Below, piece by piece: positions 1 through 7,436 of a stretch of DNA of 12,641 nt. The stretch is from the NCBI GenBank assembly GCA_964505195.1, contig CAZDGV010000040.1, positions 1 to 12,641 of the forward strand, written 5' to 3'. The stretch comes from CAZDGV01 sp964505195 (GTDB lineage Bacteria > Bacteroidota > Bacteroidia > Chitinophagales > Chitinophagaceae). The stretch's first letter is position 1. Each line of letters begins with the position of its first letter. The notes under the pieces are model-generated. The model was not told the origin of the DNA and made no database searches. It was given only the letters and a program-made list of their open reading frames with translations. The position numbers and the translations under genes were made by a program.

Positions 1-56
1 GTCATTCCCTTTCAATTCGATTTCCTTTTACCTTAGCGCCAAAGAAGATTGGCCAT

Positions 57-2138
57 ATGAAAAAGCTTGAAAATTATGTGGGGGGCAGCTGGATCCAGGG
101 CGAAGGAGAAGGCCAGTTGCTTTTTAATGCCGTTACAGGCACTCCCATCGCTGCAGCTTCCACCAAAGGAATTGATTTTAAAATTGCTACCGACTATGCA
201 AGAACCGTGGGCAATCCCGCCTTGCGTAACATGACTTTTCATGCGCGCGGCAATATGCTGAAAGCACTTGCACTGCATTTGCGCAAGCATTTGCCTGCAT
301 TTTATGCGCTCAGCTATCAAACAGGTGCTACCAAGGCCGATAGCTGGGTAGATATTGAAGGTGGTATCGGTAATCTTTTTGCAAACGCCTCTCTGCGGAG
401 AAAGTTTCCCGATGATGTGCTCTGCATCGATGGTGAAAGTCACAATCTTAGTCGCAACAACACTTTCATGGGTACGCATATTCTCACCCCCAAGGAAGGC
501 GTTGCCATACATATCAATGCATTCAATTTTCCGGTGTGGGGCATGCTTGAAAAAATAGCAGTGAACCTGCTAGCTGGCGTACCTGCCATCGTAAAGCCTG
601 CTACCGTTACTTCTTATTTAACGGAAGCTGTTGTGAAAGAAATCATTGCTTCCGGTATTCTGCCGGAGGGCGCATTGCAATTGGTTTGCGGCAGTGCGGG
701 CGACTTACTGAATCATGTTACCAGCCAGGATGTAGTAACCTTCACCGGCAGTGCAGATACCGGTCATATGCTCAAATCGCATCCGCGCATACTTGCTGAA
801 AATGTTCCCTTCAATATGGAAGCAGATTCGCTGAACTGTATTGTGCTTGGTAAAGATGTGGAACCCGGCATGCCGGAGTGGGAAATATTTGTGAAAGAGG
901 TTAGAAAGGAAATGACTTTGAAAGCCGGTCAGCGCTGCACAGGCATCCGCCGCATTTTTGTTCCTGAAAACAAAATGGAAGACATGTGGAAGTCGATCGC
1001 TGCCGCGCTCAGCCAAACGGTGATTGGAAATCCACTTAATGAAAAAGTAAGAATGGGTTCGCTGGCAGGACAAGCACAACGTGAAGAGGTAAGGGCACAA
1101 GTGCAGAAACTGCTTGCATCATCGCAAATTATATATGGCAGTCTCGACAGCGTATCCGTGGTAGATGCAGATGCTGAAGCAGGTGCTTTTATGAGTCCTT
1201 TGTTGCTCATGAATGAAAAGCCATTTAGCAGTCCGGTTGTACATGATGTGGAAGCATTTGGTCCGGTGAGCACTATCATGCCTTATCAAAACATAGAAGA
1301 TGCGATTGCGCTGAGTAAAATGGGTAAGGGTAGTCTTGTTACCACCATTGTAACTGCTGATCATGCTACTGCGCGTACCTATGTGATTGGTGCTGCATCA
1401 CATCATGGTCGTATTCTGGTGCTCAATGAGGCCTGTGCAAAAGAAAGTACCGGACACGGTTCGCCCTTGCCGCTGCTGGTGCATGGTGGACCAGGCCGTG
1501 CCGGAGGTGGGGAAGAGATGGGCGGACTGCGCGGAGTAAAGCATTATCTGCAGCGCACTGCCATTCAGGGTTCGCCGGCTGCTATTACTGATATTACCAG
1601 GGTGTATCAGCCGCATGCGCCCGGCAAGGATCCCGGCAAACATCCATTCTTAAAATATTTTGAAGAGTTGCAGGTGGGCGATCAAATTGTTACCGAAAAG
1701 AGAATGATTACAGCAGAAGATATCGATCGTTTCGCAGATCTCAGCGGCGATCATTTTTATGCACACATTAAAGAAACCGATTTTAGTGGCACCATGTTTG
1801 AAAAGCAGGTAGCACATGGTTATTTGATTATGAGTATTGCAGCAGGATTGTTTGTAGAAAGCTATGATATCAATCCCGTACTGCTGAATTATGGTATTGA
1901 TGAACTTCGTTTCACTAAGCCAGTTTATCCGGGTGCTGAAATCCATATTCGCTTTACTTGCAAAGAAAAATTGCCAGTAGATAAACGCGTGGTAGAAAAA
2001 CCCGAGGATGCACGCCGCGGAGATGATATTGAAAAAGGAATTGTAAAATGGTTGGTGGAAATGATCGATGATCAAAATGAGATCACCGGCATCGCCACGA
2101 TTCTTACCATGGTGAAGAAAAAAAATCAAAATAGTTAA
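57..2138 (+). CDS. paaZ: PaaZ, bifunctional oxepin-CoA hydrolase / semialdehyde dehydrogenase
   Basis: Cytoplasmic enzyme of aerobic phenylacetate degradation. It hydrolyses the ring of oxepin-CoA and oxidises the resulting semialdehyde to 3-oxo-5,6-dehydrosuberyl-CoA. The 693 residues match the family size (E. coli PaaZ is about 680). The N-terminal aldehyde dehydrogenase domain (about 1-515) shows the NAFNFPVWG motif (154-162), KPAT (180-183), FTGS (229-232), general-base candidate Glu255 in NMEAD and nucleophile Cys294 in GQRCTG. The C-terminal MaoC-type hydratase domain (about 530-685) shows GDHFYAH (564-570, Asp565 and His570 as the catalytic pair) and VAHGYL (585-590). All key residues for both activities are present, so the fusion looks intact. 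The ATG is chosen because the N-terminus MKKLENYVGGSW is family-typical. A crotonase-fold gene follows after ten bases, implying co-transcription. The oxygenase (paaABCDE) and ligase (paaK) genes are not in the window. Family identity is secure; the organism's ability to use phenylacetate is inferred. Confidence 0.95.
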   Translation: MKKLENYVGGSWIQGEGEGQLLFNAVTGTPIAAASTKGIDFKIATDYARTVGNPALRNMTFHARGNMLKALALHLRKHLPAFYALSYQTGATKADSWVDIEGGIGNLFANASLRRKFPDDVLCIDGESHNLSRNNTFMGTHILTPKEGVAIHINAFNFPVWGMLEKIAVNLLAGVPAIVKPATVTSYLTEAVVKEIIASGILPEGALQLVCGSAGDLLNHVTSQDVVTFTGSADTGHMLKSHPRILAENVPFNMEADSLNCIVLGKDVEPGMPEWEIFVKEVRKEMTLKAGQRCTGIRRIFVPENKMEDMWKSIAAALSQTVIGNPLNEKVRMGSLAGQAQREEVRAQVQKLLASSQIIYGSLDSVSVVDADAEAGAFMSPLLLMNEKPFSSPVVHDVEAFGPVSTIMPYQNIEDAIALSKMGKGSLVTTIVTADHATARTYVIGAASHHGRILVLNEACAKESTGHGSPLPLLVHGGPGRAGGGEEMGGLRGVKHYLQRTAIQGSPAAITDITRVYQPHAPGKDPGKHPFLKYFEELQVGDQIVTEKRMITAEDIDRFADLSGDHFYAHIKETDFSGTMFEKQVAHGYLIMSIAAGLFVESYDINPVLLNYGIDELRFTKPVYPGAEIHIRFTCKEKLPVDKRVVEKPEDARRGDDIEKGIVKWLVEMIDDQNEITGIATILTMVKKKNQNS

Positions 2139-2148
2139 ACAAAAGGTT

Positions 2149-2919
2149 ATGCAGCAGCATATAACGGAAGGATATGTAACAACAGCGTTACGCAATCAGG
2201 TTGCCATCATTGAATTTCATCACCCTCAGAGCAATTCCCTGCCAGGAAAAATTTTAGAGGCGCTTGCTAGCGCGATACATGGTGCAGGCAATGATGCGGA
2301 AGCAAAAGTGATTTTACTGCGGTCTTATGGTGAAAAAGCATTTTGTGCCGGTGCTTCCTTCGATGAGCTGGCGGCCATTCGTACTGAAGCAGAAGGCCAT
2401 GCTTTTTTTAGTGGCTTTGCGCATGTGATTAATGCGATGCGCACCTGCAACAAGTTTGTGGTGGCACGCATCCATGGAAAATGTGTAGGCGGTGGTGTAG
2501 GCATTGCAGCAGCGGCAGATTATGCAATTGCTGTTAACAATGCTTCGGTAAAATTGAGTGAACTGGCTGTCGGGATCGGTCCTTTTGTAGTTGGTCCGGC
2601 AGTAGAAAGGAAAATTGGTCCGGCAGCTTTTTCACAGTTGAGTATTGATGCTGCCAGCTGGCGCAGCGCAAGCTGGGCACATAAAAAAGGGCTTTTCGCA
2701 GAAGTATATGAAACAGAAGAGGCAATGGATGAAGCCATTGACCGACTCACCACAACACTGGCGCATTCCAATCCCGAAGCCATGGCTGCATTAAAGCAAG
2801 TATTCTGGTCGGGTACCGAACATTGGGATGAGCTGCTATTAGAGCGCGCAGCCATCAGCGGCAAGTTGGTACTGAGTGCCTTTACTCGTCAGGCTATTGA
2901 AAAGTTCAAAAAGAAATAA
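2149..2919 (+). CDS. Enoyl-CoA hydratase/isomerase family protein (PaaF/PaaG-like)
   Basis: A 256-residue crotonase-fold protein, the usual single-domain length. The first oxyanion-hole segment is KAFCAGASFDEL (63-74) and the second is HGKCVGGGVGIA (109-120). Aligned by eye to mitochondrial enoyl-CoA hydratase, the second catalytic glutamate (Glu164 there) is kept as Glu138 in LSELAVG. The first (Glu144) falls on Gly118, with the same 20-residue spacing. One remaining acid is the pattern of delta3-delta2-enoyl-CoA isomerases, so isomerase activity seems likelier than hydration. Starting ten bases after paaZ, it is probably the Paa-pathway isomerase or hydratase acting on ring-1,2-epoxyphenylacetyl-CoA or on a later C6-C8 acyl-CoA intermediate. 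Which step it serves cannot be decided from sequence, so no symbol is given. It could instead serve branched-chain amino acid breakdown. Confidence 0.88.
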   Translation: MQQHITEGYVTTALRNQVAIIEFHHPQSNSLPGKILEALASAIHGAGNDAEAKVILLRSYGEKAFCAGASFDELAAIRTEAEGHAFFSGFAHVINAMRTCNKFVVARIHGKCVGGGVGIAAAADYAIAVNNASVKLSELAVGIGPFVVGPAVERKIGPAAFSQLSIDAASWRSASWAHKKGLFAEVYETEEAMDEAIDRLTTTLAHSNPEAMAALKQVFWSGTEHWDELLLERAAISGKLVLSAFTRQAIEKFKKK

Positions 2920-2993
2920 CACTTCCCAGTACTTTACTGCAACAGCCAAGCTATTTTACACAGCTTCGTTCAGGAGCCTTGTAGTAATTTTGA

Positions 2994-3683
2994 ATGGTGG
3001 ATACATCCTTTCAGCGCATTGCGGTGCCAACTGCCGATGGCAGCACTACACTTTATCTTCCCCAGTGGAACGAGCATTACCATTCAGTGCATGGTGCAGT
3101 GCAGGAATCGAATCATGTATTTGTACAGGCAGGCTTACTGTATTATCTGGAACAAAATATTTCCAATAAGCCAATACAAATACTCGAAGTAGGTATGGGC
3201 ACAGGTTTGAATGCACTGCTTACCGCTGTAATTGCACAAGACAAACAATCCGCGATTGATTATACTGCCCTAGAGGCCTATCCCTTGTCGGATGATGAAT
3301 TACGCCAGCTTAATTTTTCATCCACTGTCGGAGTAAATGATGATGCACTTTTTGAAAAAATGCATAGCATCCCATGGGGGAGAAAAGAATATGTGCATGG
3401 TTACATGCAACTATGTAAGGAAGAAGTGAAAGTGCAGGATTGGCATCCAGCGCAATGCTTTGATCTCATCTATTTCGATGCCTTTGCACCAGCGGTACAA
3501 CCCGAACTGTGGACGGAAGCCATCTTTCAAAAGCTGTTTGAAGCAAGTTGTTCCGGCAGTGTACTGGTAACTTATTGTGTAAAGGGAGAAGTGCGTCGTG
3601 CAATGAAAGCTGCCGGTTGGGAAGTGTACAAAATTCCGGGACCGCCCGGCAAACGTGAAATGACAAGAGCCATTCACCCATGA
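2994..3683 (+). CDS. mnmD: tRNA 5-methylaminomethyl-2-thiouridine methyltransferase MnmD
   Basis: SAM-dependent methyltransferase of the DUF752/MnmC-N family. It performs the last step of mnm5(s2)U synthesis at tRNA wobble position 34, methylating the aminomethyl intermediate. In the 229 residues, the SAM-binding loop is LEVGMGTGLNA (64-74), followed by the acidic TALEAYP strand (91-97), YFDAFAP (160-166) and the family-typical C-terminal segment PGPPGKREMTRA (215-226). The N-terminal DGSTTLYLP and HYHSVHGAVQES segments are also characteristic. In E. coli this domain is the N-terminal half of the fused MnmC; here it stands alone and its stop codon overlaps the next gene (ATGA). The ATG at 2994 gives the usual N-terminal length. 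A TAnnTTTG-like box ends just before this ATG, so start or leader usage is slightly uncertain. It follows the Paa genes after 74 bases, with no convincing terminator between. Confidence 0.9.
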   Translation: MVDTSFQRIAVPTADGSTTLYLPQWNEHYHSVHGAVQESNHVFVQAGLLYYLEQNISNKPIQILEVGMGTGLNALLTAVIAQDKQSAIDYTALEAYPLSDDELRQLNFSSTVGVNDDALFEKMHSIPWGRKEYVHGYMQLCKEEVKVQDWHPAQCFDLIYFDAFAPAVQPELWTEAIFQKLFEASCSGSVLVTYCVKGEVRRAMKAAGWEVYKIPGPPGKREMTRAIHP

Positions 3684-4720
3684 AAAAAGTAGATTTTCTT
3701 GTAGCCGGACAGGGTATTGCAGGTACCGTATTCAGTTATCTTGCTATGCAAGCTGGCTATTCGGTACATGTGGCGGATGTTACGCTACCGGGCATGGCGA
3801 GTAAAGTGGCTGGCGGACTCATCAATCCCATCACCGGAAGGTTTATGAAAAAAAGCTGGATGGCTGAAATGCTTTTTCCTTGTTTGAATGAGGTTTATAA
3901 AGATATGGACGCATTGCTGGGGATTGAAAGTTTTCAAGCCATGCCCATTCTGCGTTTATTGGAAAACGAAGAAGAACAAAACCGGTGGGAGGAGAAGCGG
4001 TTATTGTTCGATCATCAGCCATTTATGTCTGCTTCTTCAGCATATGATCATCCCGGAATTTGTGCTCACTACGCTGCAGCTTCTATTTTACAGGGTGGCT
4101 GGCTTGATACAGGGCTTTTACTCAAGCATTGGCGGGATTACATCATCAAGCAAAATATATTTTCTGAAGAGCAGGTATTACCGACGGATGTTACTCAGGG
4201 AAGATGGAAGGAGATTGAATTTCGTCATCTCGTTTTTTGCGAAGGGTTTCATGGGCATCATAATCCATTCTTTCCCGGCATTCCATTAAATCCTGCCAAA
4301 GGAGAATTATTGCTGGTTGAAATTCCGCAAGCCGACTGGAATTTTGTGATCAACAAACACCTGCTTATTATTCCCCTGGGCAACCATATGTTTAAGGTAG
4401 GTGCAACGGTAGAGCACACAGATGCCTTACAGTTGCTGGATACAAGTTTGGAAGAGTTGGAAATAAAAATGAAAAGCATTGTTGCATATCCTTATCATAT
4501 TCGCGAGCGACTGGTAGGTATTCGTCCAACAGTAAGAGATAGGAAACCTGTGCTGGGCGCTTCTACCGAAATGCAGGGTGTTTGGTTGCTAAACGGATTG
4601 GGTACTAAAGGCGTGGCACTTGCCCCTTACATGGCCATGCATTTGCTACAGCACATCGTTACAGGTGCGCCATTAATGAAGGAGGTTGATTGGCGAAGAT
4701 TCATATCAAACGGGCAATGA
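3680..4720 (+). CDS. FAD-dependent oxidoreductase, DAO family (MnmC C-terminal-domain-like)
   Basis: A 346-residue flavoprotein of the D-amino-acid oxidase/glycine oxidase fold. The N-terminal dinucleotide motif is VAGQGIAGTVFSYL (8-21, GxGxxG pattern), followed by an acidic strand end near VADV (31-34). The C-terminal FAD-closing region contains GIRPTVRDRKPVLG (280-293) and LLNGLGTKGVALAP (303-316). These resemble the R-D-x-x-P-x-x-G and G-x-G-S/T-x-G elements of the oxidase half of MnmC, which removes the carboxymethyl group from cmnm5(s2)U. The gene overlaps mnmD by four bases (ATGA), implying translational coupling. The order methyltransferase then oxidase is the same as in fused MnmC. 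By inference the pair may be a split MnmC acting on tRNA U34. Other DAO-family roles, such as an amine or glycine oxidase like ThiO, remain possible. It ends tail to tail with the SulP gene, nine bases away. Confidence 0.82.
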   Translation: MKKVDFLVAGQGIAGTVFSYLAMQAGYSVHVADVTLPGMASKVAGGLINPITGRFMKKSWMAEMLFPCLNEVYKDMDALLGIESFQAMPILRLLENEEEQNRWEEKRLLFDHQPFMSASSAYDHPGICAHYAAASILQGGWLDTGLLLKHWRDYIIKQNIFSEEQVLPTDVTQGRWKEIEFRHLVFCEGFHGHHNPFFPGIPLNPAKGELLLVEIPQADWNFVINKHLLIIPLGNHMFKVGATVEHTDALQLLDTSLEELEIKMKSIVAYPYHIRERLVGIRPTVRDRKPVLGASTEMQGVWLLNGLGTKGVALAPYMAMHLLQHIVTGAPLMKEVDWRRFISNGQ

Positions 4721-4729
4721 AGGCTGCGC

Positions 4730-6280
4730 CTAGTCCTTCGAAAAAAATCTGTTGCTGTTCCCGACGCTGTTCATCTCAATGCGTATTCCCTTAGTTTCAG
4801 CCTTTACTTTAAAATCGTTGATGATATCAAGAATATCATTATCAATAAACTTCGTTTCACTGGCATCAATAAGAAGGATTGCATTATTTGGAATTTTTTT
4901 CAGCATTGATTTGATTGGACCCTTATTAAGAAAGGTCACTTCTTTCTCAAACCGGAGTATATAATGCAGATCTGTTTTTGTTAAGCTAACTGCTGTATGA
5001 AAATTATTTTTAACCAGAAAAATAAATCCGGTTATAAGGCCAATGATGATACCAATCAGTAAATCAGAGAATAAAATAGCGACAATGGTGATTCCAAATG
5101 GAAGAAACTGATTCCATCCCATTTGATAGTGTTCTTTAAACAGAGACAGGTTGGCCATTTTGTAACCTGTGAAAATTAGTATCGCAGCTAAACTTGCTTT
5201 GGGAATCATATTCAGCAAGTCGGAAATAAATAAAATACTCAGCATCAGTAGTATGCCATGTAGTATTGTTGAGCGCTTCGACCTTGCGCCTGCATTTACA
5301 TTGGCTGAGCTTCTAACTACGACGGAAGTAACAGGCAGCCCTCCCAATAATCCGCTTACAACATTGCCTACCCCCTGTGCTTTTAATTCGCGGTTGGCAG
5401 GTGTGATTCTTTTTTCCGGGTCTATTTTATCAATAGCTTCTATGCTAAGCAGCGATTCCAAACTTGCCACAATGGAAAGTGTAATTGCGGTGATCCATAC
5501 TTGTGCATCACGAATACCTGAAAAATCTGGTCGTGGTAAGCCAAAAAAGAAATCCATTGGTTGTGCAAAAACGGGCAGTTCCACCAATTGCTCCCCTTGT
5601 AATGCAAGCATAGGCATAGTGCGTGCTGCATATGCATTGACTAGTACGCCACTCAAAACCACAACCAAAGGGCCAGGCAAGACATGTGCAACCCTGCTTT
5701 TCTTTAGCCGGGGAAGTTCATAAAAAGCAAGTAGGAATAACGAAGCAACACCAATAAAAATGGCCAAAGGAGAGAATAGATCCATTGCATTCTTTAGTGC
5801 AGAAAAGATATTTTCCTGTGTTTTATGCTCAAACGAAGCCATGCCAATTGGATCCACATCATATCCAACTAAATGGGGAAGCTGTTTTAAAATCAATATT
5901 ATCCCAATGGCTGCCAGCATGCCTTTAATGACTGCGTTGGGAATATAGTTGCCGACAATGCCTGCTTTCAAATATCCCATGATGATCTGCAGAATGCCGG
6001 CAATGATTACGCTCAATAGAAATACTTCATAGCTATTGAGTTTTGCAATGGCGGCTGCAACAATTGCGGTAAGTCCGGCGGCCGGTCCACTTACACTCAG
6101 CGGCGACCCACTCAATGCACCTACTACTATTCCGCCAACCATTCCCGCAATAATCCCGGTAATCGGATTGGCATCGGAAGCTACTGCCACGCCCAGGCAA
6201 AGGGGTAGGGCAACCAGAAATACAACAATCGATGCCGGAATATCTGCTGCAGGTATTGATTTAAACTGGGATGCTTTCAT
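4730..6280 (-). CDS. SulP-family inorganic anion transporter with C-terminal STAS domain
   Basis: Inner-membrane SLC26/SulP transporter of 516 residues. About fourteen hydrophobic segments occupy residues 12-425. The amphipathic N-terminal stretch and VFLVALPLCLGVAVAS (20-35) are typical, and the family signature runs through 293-335 (TPANRELKAQG, then SGLLGGLPVTS and SSANVNAGARSK). A STAS domain follows (about 437-505) with IDASETKFIDND (471-482). The serine that is phosphorylated in anti-sigma antagonists is not preserved there. Substrate cannot be read reliably: SulP proteins carry sulfate, bicarbonate (BicA type), dicarboxylates or other anions. It is divergent from an sbtA-type bicarbonate permease, and SulP genes are often near carbonic anhydrase or bicarbonate genes, so bicarbonate is a reasonable guess. 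No sulfate-assimilation gene is in the window. Two 12-base palindromes lie just upstream of its ATG. Confidence 0.93.
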   Translation of the reverse strand: MKASQFKSIPAADIPASIVVFLVALPLCLGVAVASDANPITGIIAGMVGGIVVGALSGSPLSVSGPAAGLTAIVAAAIAKLNSYEVFLLSVIIAGILQIIMGYLKAGIVGNYIPNAVIKGMLAAIGIILILKQLPHLVGYDVDPIGMASFEHKTQENIFSALKNAMDLFSPLAIFIGVASLFLLAFYELPRLKKSRVAHVLPGPLVVVLSGVLVNAYAARTMPMLALQGEQLVELPVFAQPMDFFFGLPRPDFSGIRDAQVWITAITLSIVASLESLLSIEAIDKIDPEKRITPANRELKAQGVGNVVSGLLGGLPVTSVVVRSSANVNAGARSKRSTILHGILLMLSILFISDLLNMIPKASLAAILIFTGYKMANLSLFKEHYQMGWNQFLPFGITIVAILFSDLLIGIIIGLITGFIFLVKNNFHTAVSLTKTDLHYILRFEKEVTFLNKGPIKSMLKKIPNNAILLIDASETKFIDNDILDIINDFKVKAETKGIRIEMNSVGNSNRFFSKD

Positions 6281-6288
6281 TTACTATC

Positions 6289-6300
6289 TAATGCGCATTA
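6289..6300. promoter_or_regulatory. Perfect 12-base palindrome upstream of the SulP gene
   Basis: TAATGCGCATTA reads the same on both strands and lies eight bases upstream of the SulP ATG, in the divergent SulP/sbtA region. Its centre is 21 bases (about two helical turns) from the centre of a second 12-base palindrome at 6310-6321. A regulator site is inferred; no family is recognised. Confidence 0.4.
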
Positions 6301-6309
6301 AACTTGATT

Positions 6310-6321
6310 CCAGTTAACTGG
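6310..6321. promoter_or_regulatory. Second perfect 12-base palindrome between the SulP gene and sbtA
   Basis: CCAGTTAACTGG is a perfect palindrome in the same 177-base divergent region, 29 bases upstream of the SulP ATG and 137 bases upstream of the preferred sbtA ATG. Its sequence differs from the palindrome at 6289-6300, so the two need not bind the same protein. No T-tract follows, so it is not a terminator. I could not place a convincing Bacteroidota promoter for either gene here. Confidence 0.4.
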
Positions 6322-6457
6322 CTTTGTAAAATTTTGAAATATAATAAAGTTTTACCCATTTAATCAATTTAATACACTATCGTAAGGCTAATTGGTTTTT
6401 TATTTGCAACTTTAAATGACGAAATTCTTTAGCCCGGATTTTTGTCATCCATGCCCC

Positions 6458-7420
6458 ATGAATATTCAGCTGCTGCTTAATAATTTAACTAATCCAACCT
6501 TGCTTTTCTTTTTGTTGGGCATTTTTGCGGCATGGGTCAAAAGCGATCTTGAAGTTCCTGGTCCAACTATAAAGTTCATTTCGCTGTATTTACTTTTTTC
6601 GATTGGGTTTAAAGGCGGGCAGGAATTAAATCACAGTGGGTTTACTACAGAAATCATTCTTACCTTATTGGTAGCTTTTGTATTGGCAGCCATTGTTCCG
6701 CTTTATGCTTTTTTTATTTTACGACGTAAGCTGAATGTGTATGATGCAGGCGCTGTTGCTGCAGCTTACGGCAGCGTAAGCGCGGTTACTTTTGTTGCTG
6801 CTTCTGCCTTTTTGGAGTCGGAGGGAGTGCATTATGGCGGACATATGGTTGCTGCGATGGCGCTCATGGAAGCACCAGCAATTATCATTGGCGTAATGCT
6901 CATCAGAAAATTTGATGAAAATCAAACCAAACATCAAAGCATCCGATACATTATTCACGATGCGCTAACCAACGGATCGGTATTGATGATTATGGGAAGT
7001 TTAATCATTGGCTTCGTGGCAGACGCCAAGCAGGCAGAAGGCATTCGTCCCTTCACATCTGATATATTTAAAGGCTTTTTAGCCGTTTTTCTGCTCGATA
7101 TGGGGATGGTGGCAGCTAAGCGCTTCAAGGCATTTCGCAGTTACGGCGGCTTTGTAAGTTTATTTGGTTTGGTTTTACCACCGCTCAACGGGTTATTAGC
7201 AATTTATGTGTCTTCTTTTTTTGAAATGGAAATCGGCAATCGGTATTTACTTGCTATTCTTGCTTCCAGTGCTTCCTATATTGCCGTACCTGCTGCCATG
7301 CGTTTGGCTGCACCCAAAGCCGATCCAGGTTTGTATATTCCCATGGCACTTGGAGTAACTTTTCCTTTTAACCTTACTATCGGAATGCCACTTTACTGGT
7401 GGCTGGTGCAGGTGCTTTAG
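6458..7420 (+). CDS. sbtA: SbtA-type sodium-dependent bicarbonate permease
   Basis: Inner-membrane permease of the Sbt_1 (DUF897) family, which in cyanobacteria takes up bicarbonate with sodium. The ORF is open from an ATG at 6416, but the internal ATG at 6458 gives the family-typical N-terminus MNIQLLLNNLTNPTLLFFL, hence 320 residues. About ten hydrophobic segments are visible in two similar halves. The characteristic stretches are AAAYGSVSAVTF (101-112), ASSASYIAVPAAMR (269-282) and LGVTFPFNLTIGMPLY (298-313). The loop between the halves (about 150-168) is short. Cyanobacterial SbtA of about 374 residues has a longer cytoplasmic loop, and no sbtB gene is nearby, so control by SbtB is unlikely. 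A plausible job in a heterotroph is supplying bicarbonate to carboxylases. It is divergent from the SulP transporter and convergent with fabG, 16 bases away. Confidence 0.88.
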   Translation: MNIQLLLNNLTNPTLLFFLLGIFAAWVKSDLEVPGPTIKFISLYLLFSIGFKGGQELNHSGFTTEIILTLLVAFVLAAIVPLYAFFILRRKLNVYDAGAVAAAYGSVSAVTFVAASAFLESEGVHYGGHMVAAMALMEAPAIIIGVMLIRKFDENQTKHQSIRYIIHDALTNGSVLMIMGSLIIGFVADAKQAEGIRPFTSDIFKGFLAVFLLDMGMVAAKRFKAFRSYGGFVSLFGLVLPPLNGLLAIYVSSFFEMEIGNRYLLAILASSASYIAVPAAMRLAAPKADPGLYIPMALGVTFPFNLTIGMPLYWWLVQVL

Positions 7421-7436
7421 AGCATAAATGAATGCA

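Noticed and set aside
33..512. Antisense open frame of 159 codons opposite paaZ
   Set aside because: It lies entirely opposite a strongly supported gene, has low-complexity composition typical of a shadow frame, and shows no recognisable domain.
1650..2195. Antisense open frame of 181 codons opposite the paaZ hydratase domain
   Set aside because: It is opposite conserved coding sequence and has no family features or promoter of its own.
2948..2966. AAGCT / AGCTT inverted repeat between the crotonase gene and mnmD
   Set aside because: It is a five-base stem with no T-tract, too weak to call a terminator.
4719..4739. Possible terminator between the convergent oxidase and SulP genes (GAAGG / CCTTC, and AGGC-TGC-GCCT)
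   Set aside because: The stems are only 4-5 bases and neither strand shows a following T-tract.
5169..5723. Plus-strand open frame of 184 codons inside the SulP gene
   Set aside because: It is the complement of a membrane-protein gene whose signature motifs are intact on the other strand.
6416..6457. Upstream ATG extending SbtA by 14 residues
   Set aside because: The added segment is not hydrophobic and does not fit the family N-terminus, whereas the ATG at 6458 does. Usage of the longer form is not excluded.
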